Assembly: GCF_002240355.1 (NCBI RefSeq)
Contig: NZ_CP016353.1
Coordinates: 5,929,001-5,993,000, forward strand
Source of the DNA: Prauserella marina
GTDB taxonomy: Bacteria; Actinomycetota; Actinomycetes; Mycobacteriales; Pseudonocardiaceae
Direction: 5' to 3'
DNA: 64,000 nucleotides
How positions within the stretch are numbered: the first letter of the stretch is position 1; the number at the start of each line of letters is the position of its first letter. Of the stretch, positions 27,026 through 35,028 are shown in pieces. Made by a program: the position numbers and the translations under genes. Below the pieces are notes generated by a model. That model saw only the letters and a program-made list of their open reading frames with translations, did not search any database and was not told where the DNA came from.

Positions 27026-27616
27026 ATGACGTCCACGGCGGCGGATCGGGGCAGGGAGGTCCGGCACCGGTTACTGCGTGCAGCGGCGGAGCTGATCGCC
27101 GAACGCGGCTGGACCGCGGTGAGCACGCGGGTGGTGGCGGAGCGGGCCGGGGTGGCGCCTGGACTGGTGCATTACCACTTCGCTTCGGTGCAGGCATTGC
27201 TGTCGGCGGCGGCGACCGGCGCGATACGGGAGTCACTCGACGCGGTCGGGCCAATGCTGACCCAGGCCCGGACGCCCGCCGAACTGGTTGAGCTTTCGGT
27301 GGCGTCGCTGGATTCCTTCACCGGCGACGACCCGGTGTCCGTGCTGTTCATCGAGACCTATCTGGCGGCGACCCGCGACCCTCGGCTGCGAGACGCGGTG
27401 GCGGCGATCCTTGCGGACTTCCGGGAGCGGTACGCCGCCTGGTTCGGCGCGCACGGGGTCGCGGCCCCTGAGGCGACCGCCGTCGTGCTGGGGTCGGCCT
27501 TCGACGGTCTGGTGATGCGGCGAGCGCTTGACTCGACACTGACGGCCGAGGCCATCGCACCGGTGCTGACTCGAATGCTCACACCGGCGAGCGAGAAACT
27601 AGGAGGCAACGCGTGA
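27026..27616 (+). CDS. TetR family transcriptional regulator
   Basis: A 196-residue regulator with the HTH at about residues 31-52 (VSTRVVAERAGVAPGLVHYHF) after RHRLLRAAAELIAERGW. The C-terminal domain is of the common helical type. A GAGGAG site precedes the ATG. The perfect palindrome immediately upstream and the divergent amidohydrolase suggest it controls both genes. The ligand is unknown. Confidence 0.88.
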   Translation: MTSTAADRGREVRHRLLRAAAELIAERGWTAVSTRVVAERAGVAPGLVHYHFASVQALLSAAATGAIRESLDAVGPMLTQARTPAELVELSVASLDSFTGDDPVSVLFIETYLAATRDPRLRDAVAAILADFRERYAAWFGAHGVAAPEATAVVLGSAFDGLVMRRALDSTLTAEAIAPVLTRMLTPASEKLGGNA

Positions 27617-27649
27617 AGACAACGAACGGACCTGAACCGGCACAAGTTT

Positions 27650-27664
27650 GGTCCACAGTGGACC
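27650..27664. repeat. Perfect 15-bp palindrome
   Basis: GGTCCACAGTGGACC is a 7+1+7 perfect dyad in the 85-bp gap between the TetR gene and the deazaflavin-type reductase gene. It could be an operator for the reductase gene or a short hairpin; there is no U-tract. Confidence 0.5.
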
Positions 27665-27701
27665 CTGAGACGGGCGCGGCCGGAATGCCGGGAACTCCAT
27701 C

Positions 27702-28181
27702 ATGGCGGTGACCGATCGCAAGCCGAAAAGACTGCTACGACTGCTGCTGCGCGCGCCGATCTGGCTTTACCGCGCCCGCCTCGGCGCGCTTGCCGGGCAC
27801 CGGTTGGTCTACCTCGCCCACCGAGGCCGCCGTACCGGCGCACGCCGCGAGGTCGTCGTGGAGGTCGTGCGCTACGACTCGAACATCCCCGAGGTCGTCG
27901 TTGTCGCGGCCTGGGGCGGTGCCCCTGACTGGTATCGCAACCTGCGCGCGGCCCCCGCGATCGAAGTGCGGCTGGGACGCCGACGGTGGCCGGAGCCCGA
28001 ACACCGGTTTCTCGAAGCCGACGAGACCCTGCGGACCCTGCTGGCCTACCAGCGCGCCCATCCGCACGCGTGGAAGCGCATCGCGCCGCTACTCGGTTTC
28101 CCCTCCGATCCGGCCGATCCGCGCTGGCCCGAGGTCGCCGAGGAAGTGCACGCCATCGCGTTCACCCCGAGGACTGGTTAG
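27702..28181 (+). CDS. Nitroreductase family deazaflavin (F420)-dependent oxidoreductase
   Basis: A 159-residue protein of the DDN/PF04075 split-barrel family. The signature is GHRLVYLAHRGRRTGARREVVVEVV split by a strand turn near residues 30-55, then VVVAAWGGAPDWYRNLRAAPAIEVRLG near residue 70, which binds the deazaflavin phosphate and substrate in Ddn-like enzymes. The ATG lacks a strong ribosome site. It converges on a second member of the same family with 6 bp between the stops. Confidence 0.83.
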   Translation: MAVTDRKPKRLLRLLLRAPIWLYRARLGALAGHRLVYLAHRGRRTGARREVVVEVVRYDSNIPEVVVVAAWGGAPDWYRNLRAAPAIEVRLGRRRWPEPEHRFLEADETLRTLLAYQRAHPHAWKRIAPLLGFPSDPADPRWPEVAEEVHAIAFTPRTG

Positions 28182-28187
28182 GCCACA

Positions 28188-28616
28188 TCACGCGCGGTGC
28201 AGCGCCAGGACCGGAATGGTGCGGATACCTTCGGTCTTGCGGCTGTATTCGGCGAAGCCGGGATAGCGATTGGCTTGCTCGGCGTAGACGCGGTCACGCC
28301 GCTCGCCGGTGATTTCCTCGACGGTGACCGGATACGTGTCGGTACCCACTTCGACGTCGCCGGTACCCGAAGAGGTCAGGTTGTAGTACCACGCCGGATT
28401 TGTCGGCGCTCCGGCTTTGCTGGCGAAGATGTAGATGGTGCCGGAATCGTGCTCGTCCGGCAGATACATCAGTGGAGTCACCAGCTCCTTTCCGCTTTTG
28501 CGCCCTCGATGGTGAATCAGGACCATCGGCGCGCCCGCGAACGGGCCCCCCACCCGGCCTTCGTTCTCCCGGAACTCGGTGATGATCTGGGTATTCCAGT
28601 CCGTGGAAGTGCTCAT
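28188..28616 (-). CDS. Nitroreductase family deazaflavin (F420)-dependent oxidoreductase (second copy)
   Basis: A 142-residue DDN/PF04075 member. It has the family order VLIHHRGRKSGKELVTPLMYL near residues 32-53, IYIFASKAGAPTNPAWYYNL near residue 66, and DVEVGTDTYPVTVEEI near residue 92. These are closer to the canonical Ddn/FGD-linked subfamily than the converging neighbour. The ATG at 28616 follows AGGAGG-like sequence and begins the conserved STDWNTQIITEFREN region. It likely reduces an organic substrate with F420H2. Confidence 0.85.
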   Translation of the reverse strand: MSTSTDWNTQIITEFRENEGRVGGPFAGAPMVLIHHRGRKSGKELVTPLMYLPDEHDSGTIYIFASKAGAPTNPAWYYNLTSSGTGDVEVGTDTYPVTVEEITGERRDRVYAEQANRYPGFAEYSRKTEGIRTIPVLALHRA

Positions 28617-28661
28617 GGAAAGAATCCTCCTGTCAGGCGCACCGATCGGCATCTCAGTCGA

Positions 28662-29138
28662 TCACCTGCCCGAACGACGTTGTGCCGCCGGGTATTCCCA
28701 CCCTCTGGCATTCGACCGGATCAGGCGCTGCGCGCAGAAAGAAGCTCCCATAGCGAGCAATGCGAGCGCGGCGGCCAGCAGGCTGACATACCGGCTGCCG
28801 AGAAGTTCGATTCCGGCGGCTCCGACGAGCCCGGACATCGCGAAGGCACCCACCACATAAAACCCGACGGCCACGAGCGCCGCGCCGAAATGCCCGGTCG
28901 CCAGTGGCACTACGAGCAGCCCCGCCGTCAACCAGATAAGCGCGACGGCGACCACCCGAGCCCCACCAAGACGGTCGGTCAGGAATCCGGCGGCGAGATT
29001 GCCGATCGCACCGGCAATGCCGCCGACGAGCATCAGCAGCGCCAGCGCGACACCACTTCCGCCGGTGGCCGGAGCGTAGATGACACCGATGTAGGTGTAG
29101 GGGACGAACACCGCGGTGAAGGCCACCGGAATTGCGCG
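28662..29138 (-). pseudogene. C-terminal half of an MFS transporter (5'-truncated)
   Basis: About 158 codons encode six hydrophobic helices equivalent to helices 7-12 of an AraJ-like 12-helix exporter, starting abruptly at KRAIPVAFTAVFVPYTYIG. The N-terminal half is missing: directly before it on the same strand lies the first part of an unrelated phosphatase gene. Short in-frame codons upstream are phosphatase DNA in a different frame. It is most simply a remnant from a deletion that removed the 5' part of this gene and the 3' part of the phosphatase gene. Confidence 0.72.
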
Positions 29139-29289
29139 CTTGCGTCCAACCTGTGTCAGTGACGAAACGAAGGTCCGCTGCTCTGAAGAAGGCTCCACTA
29201 CTGGTCATGCCGCCGGACCTGGTGGGCAGTCCACCGAGGTCCCTGGTGTTGAAGAAGCCTTCCCAGGCCACTGCTCTGCTCGTGCTCAT
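29137..29289 (-). pseudogene. N-terminal fragment of an IphP-type tyrosine phosphatase
   Basis: The first 51 codons read as the start of a PF13350 protein tyrosine/serine phosphatase: WEGFFNTRDLGGLPTRSGG then GAFFRAADLRFVTDTGW. The catalytic HCxxGKDR loop that should follow about 80 residues later is absent, because the frame runs into MFS-transporter DNA near 29138. The remnant is therefore inactive. It lies 18 bp after the stop of the DHA2-type exporter on the same strand. Confidence 0.72.
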
Positions 29290-29307
29290 CAGTCGGGCGC
29301 CCTGTTC

Positions 29308-30819
29308 TCACTGATGTTGTCGGTCGATTGGTTCACCGCTGCCCGCGAGTCGTCGTTGATGTGAGCAGACGGGAGCACTGCCGAAACTTGCCCCGCCCCT
29401 GGCGCGTCGGCCCACGAGGAGAAGGGCTGCCGCGGTGGCGGCGAGGACGATGGCTCCGGTGGCGCTGGCGGCTGTGTGTCCGGCGAGGTCGGCTTCGGCT
29501 GTTTCGGAGCCGTCGGTGGAGCGGCCACGGGCGGTCAGCAGCGCGATGGAGGTCAGCACGGCGGTGCCGATCGCGGCTCCGAGCTGTTGGGTGGCGTTGA
29601 TGAGTGAGCTGGCGGTTCCGCTGAGGGAGCCGACGTCTCGGGTGGCGATGTTGGAGCCGGTGACCATGACAATGGTGCCGCCCGCGCCGAGGAGGACCAT
29701 GGCTGGGAGGACGCCGGTGAGGTAGGTGGACTGTGGTGTCAGCAGCAGAAAAGTCCCGAGGGCGACGGCGGCCAGGGACAGGCCCGCGGCAAGGAGCCTG
29801 GCCGGTTCGGCGTCTGCTCGGGTGAGTCGGACAAGAAGGAAGGAGGTCAGGGTCGCGCTGAGACCGAACGGGATGAACGCCAGCCCGACGCTGAACGCGG
29901 AGTAGCCGAGGGGGCCTTGGAGGAAGGTCGTCAGCACCCACATGCCGGCGAACATGCCGGCTCCGAGGATGAAGACCGCCGTGAACGCGATCATCCTGCG
30001 GCGATCGGTGATCAGCGGTGTGGGAACGAGGGGATCGCTGGAGCGGCGCGCACTGAGCACGAACAGCGTCCCCAGCCCGAGAGCGGCACCGAGCAGGCTC
30101 GGGGTGAGTGGGTGAGTCCAGCCGACCTGGCTGGCGTAGTTCAGGCCGGTCACCAATGCGGCGACGGCCGCGGTCAGCAGCCCGGCACCGAGAATGTCGA
30201 TGCGGCCACGAGCAGGCGCCTGGCCAGGTGGCGCGGTGGCCCGCAGCCCGATCGCGGCGACCAGGGCGAGAGGGATGTTGATCAGCAGGCACCATCGCCA
30301 CGAAACGGTCTCGATCAGGGTTCCGGCGAGCAGGAAGGAACCGGCCGTGCCCATTCCCATGACAGCGCCGAGGATCGCGAACGCCTTCCGTCGCTGCGTG
30401 CCCGCCGGGAACATGACCGACAGCAGCGCCAACGCGGTCGCGGCCACCAGGGCGCCGGCCGCGCCCTGAACGCCGCGGGCGACCAAGAGCACCGCCGACG
30501 TCGTCGCGAGCCCGCCAAGCAGGGACGCGGCAGCGAACCCGACCAGGCCGGCGAGCATGCAGCGACGCAGCCCGAGAGCGTCGGCGATGCGTCCGCTGAT
30601 CAGCATCAGCGCCCCGAAGCACAGCGAGAACACCGTCAACACCCACCCGCGGGTCGCATCCGCCATGCCGAGTTCGGCCTGGACCGCGGGCACCGCGGTG
30701 TTCATGATCGTCACCGCGCCGAACACGGTGACGTTGCCGGTGAGCACGAACACCAGCCCCCACCACCGGCGCCCACCGGCAGTGTCCGAGGGAGTGCGCG
30801 CCTGAACCTGTTCGCTCAC
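29308..30819 (-). CDS. MFS exporter, DHA2 (14-helix) type
   Basis: A 503-residue DHA2-class exporter with VTIMNTAVPAVQAELG in helix 1, GRIADALGLRR (motif A) near residue 76, and the motif C-like GMGTAGSFLLAGTL near residue 155. About 14 hydrophobic segments are visible. The tail after the last helix (GSAPVCSHQRRLAGSGEPI) is hydrophilic and may be junction DNA. The GTG start overlaps the WrbA stop (GTGA). With WrbA and the divergent TetR it makes a quinone or drug stress unit. Confidence 0.87.
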   Translation of the reverse strand: MSEQVQARTPSDTAGGRRWWGLVFVLTGNVTVFGAVTIMNTAVPAVQAELGMADATRGWVLTVFSLCFGALMLISGRIADALGLRRCMLAGLVGFAAASLLGGLATTSAVLLVARGVQGAAGALVAATALALLSVMFPAGTQRRKAFAILGAVMGMGTAGSFLLAGTLIETVSWRWCLLINIPLALVAAIGLRATAPPGQAPARGRIDILGAGLLTAAVAALVTGLNYASQVGWTHPLTPSLLGAALGLGTLFVLSARRSSDPLVPTPLITDRRRMIAFTAVFILGAGMFAGMWVLTTFLQGPLGYSAFSVGLAFIPFGLSATLTSFLLVRLTRADAEPARLLAAGLSLAAVALGTFLLLTPQSTYLTGVLPAMVLLGAGGTIVMVTGSNIATRDVGSLSGTASSLINATQQLGAAIGTAVLTSIALLTARGRSTDGSETAEADLAGHTAASATGAIVLAATAAALLLVGRRARGGASFGSAPVCSHQRRLAGSGEPIDRQHQ

Positions 30820-31436
30820 GCCGCCGCCAGCTCCTGCCGTGCCGCGGCCAGCGTCGCGGCCAGCGTGGCCAGTCGGCCGCCCTGGTACCGGGCCAAGGCG
30901 AGTACGTCCTTGTTGGGCGGCCCGTCACCGCCGATGCTGCTGACCCCATAGGGGTTGCCGCCGGCGGCGTGGGTCAGGTCGTAGTCCACATACCCGGTTG
31001 GCACGATGATCGAGCCCCAGTGGAACAGCGTGTGATACAGCGCCAGCAGGGTGGACTCCTGACCTCCGTGACGCTCGTAGCTGCTGGTGAATCCGGTCGC
31101 GGGCTTGCCGGCCAGTTCGCCCGCGTTCCAGGCATTGCTGGTCGTGTCCAGGAACTGCTTGAGCTGAGCGGCGGGCTGACCGAACCGCGTCGGGGTGCCC
31201 AGCGCGAAGCCGTCGGCCCACACCAGGTCCTCGACCGTCACGGTCTCGATGTGCGCCGTGGCCTCAAGATGTGCCGCCCAGTCGGCGTTCTTCGCGATCA
31301 CCTCCTGAGGCGCGAGTTCAGCCACCCGGCGCAGCCGGACCTCGGCACCGGCCTCCGCGGCGCCGGAGGTGAATGCCTCGGCCAGCGCGTGCACTGACCC
31401 GGTCGAGGAGTAGTAGACGACGGTCATGCGTGCCAT
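30816..31436 (-). CDS. wrbA: NAD(P)H:quinone oxidoreductase, WrbA type
   Basis: A 206-residue flavodoxin-like enzyme reducing quinones by two electrons. The FMN phosphate loop is VVYYSSTGSVHALAEA near residue 6, the second FMN loop GTPTRFGQPAAQLKQFLD near residue 80, and the C-terminal GGNPYGVSSIGGDG near residue 165 is WrbA-specific. The ATG at 31436 follows GGGAGGA at suitable spacing. It is the first gene of an operon with the MFS exporter and is divergent from TetR, with a palindrome in the promoter. Confidence 0.9.
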   Translation of the reverse strand: MARMTVVYYSSTGSVHALAEAFTSGAAEAGAEVRLRRVAELAPQEVIAKNADWAAHLEATAHIETVTVEDLVWADGFALGTPTRFGQPAAQLKQFLDTTSNAWNAGELAGKPATGFTSSYERHGGQESTLLALYHTLFHWGSIIVPTGYVDYDLTHAAGGNPYGVSSIGGDGPPNKDVLALARYQGGRLATLAATLAAARQELAAA

Positions 31437-31466
31437 GAGCTCTCGATCCTCCCAATTAGGAAAATG

Positions 31467-31480
31467 ACATTGCACAATGT
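31467..31480. promoter_or_regulatory. Inverted repeat in the wrbA/TetR divergent promoter
   Basis: ACATTG and CAATGT flank a CA centre, giving a 14-bp dyad in an AT-rich patch between the wrbA and TetR starts. A TetR operator at this place would control both directions. Confidence 0.65.
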
Positions 31481-31522
31481 AATGGTGTAAAATCGGTGAC
31501 GTCAAGAGGAGGGAACGAATCC

Positions 31523-32152
31523 ATGGCAGTGCGAGGCAGGCCCAGGGACGAGGCGGCACGCGAGCGCATCGTGGCCGCGGGGGCCGAGCTGTTCATCCGC
31601 GACGGCTACGTCGCGACCACCATCGGCGCGATCGCCGAGCGGGCGCAGGTCGCGGTCAAGACCATCTACGCCGCCTACGGCAACAAGCTCGGCGTGCTCT
31701 CCGCCGCCCACGACCAGGCAGTCCTCGGCGACACCGAACCGGTCCGGCTGCTCGACCACGACTGGGTCTCCGCACTCACCGACGCCGGATCGGTCCAGGC
31801 CGCCTGGGCCGATGCCGCCATCCACCTGGCCGCTTCCACCGCCCGCGCCGCGCCCGTCCTGACCGCGATCCACGCTGCGGCCGCCGACCGCGGCGTGGCC
31901 GACCTGCTGACCGACCTGCGCCGTCAGCGCCACGCCTTCAGCCTCGGGCTCGCCCGCATCCTGCTCGACCTGCCCGGCGCCGTCCCACCGGAGTCGACCA
32001 GCCGTGTCGCCGACGTTATCTACGCCACCATGACCGTGGAGTCCTACACCCTCCTCGTCACCGAACGCGGCTGGAGCCTCGATCAATGGCGCGACTGGGC
32101 ACACGACACCATCGCCCGAGAACTCACACCCGGGCCTTCCTCCGCGCGGTAG
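31523..32152 (+). CDS. TetR family transcriptional regulator
   Basis: A 209-residue regulator starting MAVRGRPRDEAARERIVAAGAE in two pieces, with the HTH at about residues 30-50 (TTIGAIAERAQVAVKTIYAAYGNK). The ATG at 31523 follows AGGAGGGA by 8 nt. It is divergent from wrbA and the MFS exporter and is their likely repressor, released by a quinone-like or toxic ligand (inference). Confidence 0.88.
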   Translation: MAVRGRPRDEAARERIVAAGAELFIRDGYVATTIGAIAERAQVAVKTIYAAYGNKLGVLSAAHDQAVLGDTEPVRLLDHDWVSALTDAGSVQAAWADAAIHLAASTARAAPVLTAIHAAAADRGVADLLTDLRRQRHAFSLGLARILLDLPGAVPPESTSRVADVIYATMTVESYTLLVTERGWSLDQWRDWAHDTIARELTPGPSSAR

Positions 32153-32271
32153 CGCGTGTGCGAGTCGGCAGCCTGCGCTCGGACCGACACCGACACCGAC
32201 GCCATCCCGGCCGAACCTGCTGCGCCGCGCAAGAAAGCGATCGGCTGACTGCTGCTGTACGGCAACGAAAA

Positions 32272-32299
32272 GGCCCCTTCCGACTGATCGGAAAGGGCC
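32272..32299 (+). terminator. Strong hairpin downstream of the TetR gene
   Basis: GGCCC-C-TTCCGA pairs with TCGGAA-A-GGGCC around a CTGA loop, with one internal mismatch. AACGAAAA precedes it. This AAAAGGCCCCTTCC type of hairpin is common at the ends of actinomycete genes and integrated elements. There is no long U-tract. Confidence 0.6.
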
Positions 32300-32384
32300 G
32301 TGCAACCTGCTGTGGGCTTAACGTGTCAGCAATAGAACCGGGCGAGCACACGCCCCGGACGCAACCTGGGGCCGCCGTCAGGAG

Positions 32385-32462
32385 AGATGACGATGACCGC
32401 CAGACAGTGAAGGCGTGCCCGCCGAACAAGGCGGGCGTCAAGATCGGGTGGAGCTAAGGGGA
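32385..32462. repeat. Left copy of a 77-78-bp direct repeat (candidate att site)
   Basis: It matches 33939-34015 almost completely: it opens AGATGACGATGACCGCCAGA and closes GTGGAGCTAAGGGGA. The last 14 bases equal the 3' end of tRNA-Ala on the minus strand with one change (A for G). It contains the small dyad GCCCGCC/GGCGGGC. Duplication of a tRNA 3' end plus its downstream flank fits an integration scar. Confidence 0.7.
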
Positions 32463-32709
32463 CTTACCCTCTGATCTCCCACCGCCAGCAAGGTGGACTA
32501 GACCACCTACTAGCCCATAGTGAGTGCACAACCGTCGCCACTCCCTGTGGGCGTCAAGCGTGGCTGGCATCGTCCAGGCGCCGGGCCAGCCTATAGCGCA
32601 GCCGACCGTCCTATTCGCCTGTGCGTTCAATAATGCTTGACCCGCCGGTCAATCCGGCGCGTGGCACGCCGTCGGCATGAAGTGCCTGCTCGTGCGAGTG
32701 AACAGGAAA

Positions 32710-33309
32710 TCATAGTGGTCGCGGAGTCGTCACCCTGGAGCTGTCGGGTGCCGCGAGCGGCACGTACTTCCTGTCGCCGGCACGGGCCACGGCATCGAGG
32801 AAAGCGCCAGCACGGGCGAGTCTCCGAGCGCTGACGGGATGACTTTGCCTGCGGGCGAGCGCGGGCCCGAGGGCGCGGGTCAGGACCGTGAGGGCGGGAA
32901 GTGGCCGGACCGCCAGGGCGATTCGAGTGATCGCGCCGTCGCCGTCAAGTTCGAGGTGCTGAAACTCATGGATCTCGACCCCCGCGATCCGCGCTCTTGA
33001 GGTGAGGAAAGCTTCGCTGTCCCCACGCACGTCGCGTTCATACCGGTAGTCGGAGGCTACCTCGAACACCGCCTGTAGGAGTTGGTCGATTTCATCACGG
33101 CCGCGGAACCTGAACTGGTCGGTCAGAGGCGACACGAGCTCGGCGTCTGTGGTCAGTGCGGCTACGGCCGCACCAGCATCACGTGCTGCGCCAGCCTGCT
33201 TCCATGCATCAATCGCGTTCACTCCAACCGCCTTCGTGTCGACGAAGCTCGCTATCAGGATACGCCCGGACACGGCATCGTCCCCTGCCCTCACCACCGT
33301 TTCCGGCAT
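32710..33309 (-). CDS. NTF2/SnoaL-like domain protein
   Basis: A protein of up to 199 residues with a cone-shaped NTF2-like fold. The recognisable core begins NAIDAWKQAGAARDAGAAV and continues ALTTDAELVSPLTDQFRFRG and later EIHEFQHLELDGDGAITRIA, split here for length. A GTG at 33222 immediately before this core may be the true start, giving about 170 residues; the ATG at 33309 adds 29 residues without domain. The C-terminal tail is Arg/Ala-rich. It lies between the two copies of the tRNA-linked repeat, so it may be cargo of the former element. Function unknown. Confidence 0.65.
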   Translation of the reverse strand: MPETVVRAGDDAVSGRILIASFVDTKAVGVNAIDAWKQAGAARDAGAAVAALTTDAELVSPLTDQFRFRGRDEIDQLLQAVFEVASDYRYERDVRGDSEAFLTSRARIAGVEIHEFQHLELDGDGAITRIALAVRPLPALTVLTRALGPALARRQSHPVSARRLARAGAFLDAVARAGDRKYVPLAAPDSSRVTTPRPL

Positions 33310-33560
33310 GCACCGGTCCGTGGCTGCCGGGCAGTACGTCGTCGTTCAAACAGTTGATGACGACGACATTGCCGACACGTCGCGTGCGATCCACGTCCCC
33401 TCGCCACCATCAGTGGATCGAGCTGCGGATTTTCGAGATGACCGCGGAGTGACGTTGCAAGCAAGCACCCTCTGGCCGAACGATCTGAGACATCCTCGAC
33501 TGCTGACTCCGCAAGCCGAAGCGACAGCGTTGGTCTTCCGACGAGGAATCAGCCAAAGTA

Positions 33561-33876
33561 GACGACGACGCGCTCTATACGGCCTACGTCTTGGTCGTCG
33601 TCTCCTGGCAACTGCAACGTGTCCAGCGACAGCTCTTGCACCGGAAACCAAAACGGCCACGTGAGGTAGCCGACGCTCCGGTCGAGTGCGGGCTGATGTT
33701 CACCACGGCCTACGGCACGCCGTTCGAGCCCCGAAGCTTCCTCCACTCTTGGAAGGCGCGATGCGTCAAGGCTGGCGTCCGATACATCAACGGTGCATGA
33801 CGGGCGCCGCTTGTGCGGGTCCTTGCTGGCCGATCTTGATGTGCACCCACGCGTCGCCATGCGCAGTTCGCGGTGA
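33561..33876 (+). pseudogene. Degenerate tyrosine integrase of an actinomycete integrative element
   Basis: Fragments match the integrases of AICE-type elements in order: DDALYTAYVLVVV, then WQLQRVQRQLLHRKPK, then GLMFTTAYGTPFEPRSFLHS and RCVKAGVRYI, then, after a frame change near 33795, VHDGRRLCGSLLADLDVHPR. The segment between YVLV and WQLQ (normally holding the first catalytic Arg, GLRxGE) and the one between KPK and LMF are largely deleted. The HxxR-like box survives as HDGRR. The usual LRHAQ...YTEV end is lost to a stop. It lies beside the right repeat and tRNA-Ala, the usual integrase position. Confidence 0.78.
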
Positions 33877-33938
33877 CCACACGATGGGGGTCCGGGGAAC
33901 GCCCCGGGTGGGGTGTCTGAGGGCCACACCCTCAGAAA

Positions 33939-34015
33939 AGATGACGATGACCGCCAGACAGGGAAGGCGTGCCCGCCGAACAAACGGGCGTCAAGATCGG
34001 GTGGAGCTGAGGGGA
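33939..34015. repeat. Right copy of the direct repeat, running into tRNA-Ala
   Basis: This copy differs from 32385-32462 at a few positions and one indel in the GCCCGCC dyad. Its last 14 bases are the 3' end of the intact tRNA-Ala gene. The enclosed 1.5 kb carries an integrase remnant, as expected for an element integrated at the tRNA 3' end. Confidence 0.72.
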
Positions 34016-34074
34016 ATCGAACCCCTGACCTTCTCGATGCGAACGAGACGCGCTACCAACTGCGCTACAGCCCC
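34002..34074 (-). tRNA. tRNA-Ala (anticodon CGC)
   Basis: A full cloverleaf can be drawn: acceptor GGGGCTG/CAGCTCC with one G-T pair, D-arm AGCGCAGTTGGTAGCGC, anticodon stem TCTCG/CGAGA around loop TTCGCAT (anticodon CGC, reading GCG), and T-arm AGGGG TTCGATT CCCCT. The discriminator is A; CCA is not encoded. It appears to be the integration target of the element at its 3' side. Confidence 0.93.
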
Positions 34075-34128
34075 TGATGAAGCTCGATGAGCATAGCAAG
34101 CGACGCCACACTCACCGAGCAGGGGGTC

Positions 34129-35028
34129 CTACTCTCCGGCAGCCCGCCGGTACGGCAACTGGCCAGGATCGTCCAGTTCGTGGAAGGCGGGATCCTCGTC
34201 TTCCACGTCGACGACCACGGCGTTGCGGCGCATGCGCGGCACCGGCTTGCGCTCGACTCCGGCCAGGTCACGCCTGTCGATCGGGTGGACCTTGACGTCC
34301 GGAAGTGGTTCGACGGGACGCCGGGGTGTCCTGCGTGCCGTCGTCGGCGCGTTGTTGTACCTGGCGAGGCGACGTTGCCGGATCTCGTTCTCGATCCGGA
34401 CCTGCCTGCGCAGGTAGCCGAGATAGCCGATGAGCCCGACGTCGACGAGCCCGTGCACCCACCAGACGACGGGCATGACGAATCCGGCGACGACCGCCGT
34501 CACGACGACGGCGAAGAGCAGACCGAGCACGACGCGCTGCCGGAAGGCGTACTTGGCGCGCGCGGCGATCTCGGCGGCCTCGGGGTCGAACCCGCCGCGC
34601 CCAGGGCGATACCGCCGCGGGGTGCGCTCGTCGTCCGAGTCCTCATAGTCCTCGCCGTCTTCGGCGTAGTCACCGTAGTCGGCGTCGTCCGCGACGCGGC
34701 GACGACCGGCACGCGGCTCCACCTCGGACTCCTCGTACTCGTCGTAACCCTCGTCGAGGTCATCGAGATCGTCGTCGTAGTGGGAGTCGTCGTATTCGGA
34801 GTCGATCAGGTCGTCGTCATCGGCCGTCTTCGTGCTTCCCGGCTTCGCGTCCGCGGACACGGCGAACTCCTTCCGCCTCTCGCTGCGCGTGCTCCCGCTG
34901 CGCACGACCCTCGCCGCCAACGCGGAATCGTTGGTCTGCGTGATCACTTGGCGCTTCCGCGCGATCATGGGAACGAGGACGACAAGCCACGCCGCGGCGA
35001 GCCCGACGATGATCAATGAGCTTGGCAT
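34129..35028 (-). CDS. GlpR/SepX-like divisome membrane protein
   Basis: A 299-residue protein with an N-terminal membrane helix (residues 4-22, LIIVGLAAAWLVVLVPMIA), a very acidic disordered stretch (about 70-140, many D/E/Y), and a helical pair near residues 165-205 (VVLGLLFAVVVTAVVAGFV then VVWWVHGLVDVGLIGYLG). The Arg-rich tail includes VERKPVPRMRRNAVVVDV. This architecture and its place beside a MoeA-like gene match the actinobacterial receptor GlpR of Corynebacterium and SepX of Streptomyces, which link the gephyrin-like Glp to the FtsZ ring. Function is assigned by architecture and synteny. Confidence 0.78.
   Translation of the reverse strand: MPSSLIIVGLAAAWLVVLVPMIARKRQVITQTNDSALAARVVRSGSTRSERRKEFAVSADAKPGSTKTADDDDLIDSEYDDSHYDDDLDDLDEGYDEYEESEVEPRAGRRRVADDADYGDYAEDGEDYEDSDDERTPRRYRPGRGGFDPEAAEIAARAKYAFRQRVVLGLLFAVVVTAVVAGFVMPVVWWVHGLVDVGLIGYLGYLRRQVRIENEIRQRRLARYNNAPTTARRTPRRPVEPLPDVKVHPIDRRDLAGVERKPVPRMRRNAVVVDVEDEDPAFHELDDPGQLPYRRAAGE

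Larger units (their letters stand above)
32153..32709. other. Gene-poor spacer at the left end of the integration scar
   Basis: No protein gene is supportable in these 557 bases. They hold a strong hairpin (32272-32299), the left copy of the tRNA-linked direct repeat (32385-32462), a short dyad AGGTGG/CCACCT just after it, and otherwise sequence of lower coding character than its neighbours. It reads as junction DNA of an old integrated element. Confidence 0.6.

Noticed and set aside
34330-35019. Plus-strand Val/Asp-rich frame opposite the GlpR-like gene
   Set aside because: It mirrors the acidic stretch of the real gene; no start signals or domain.
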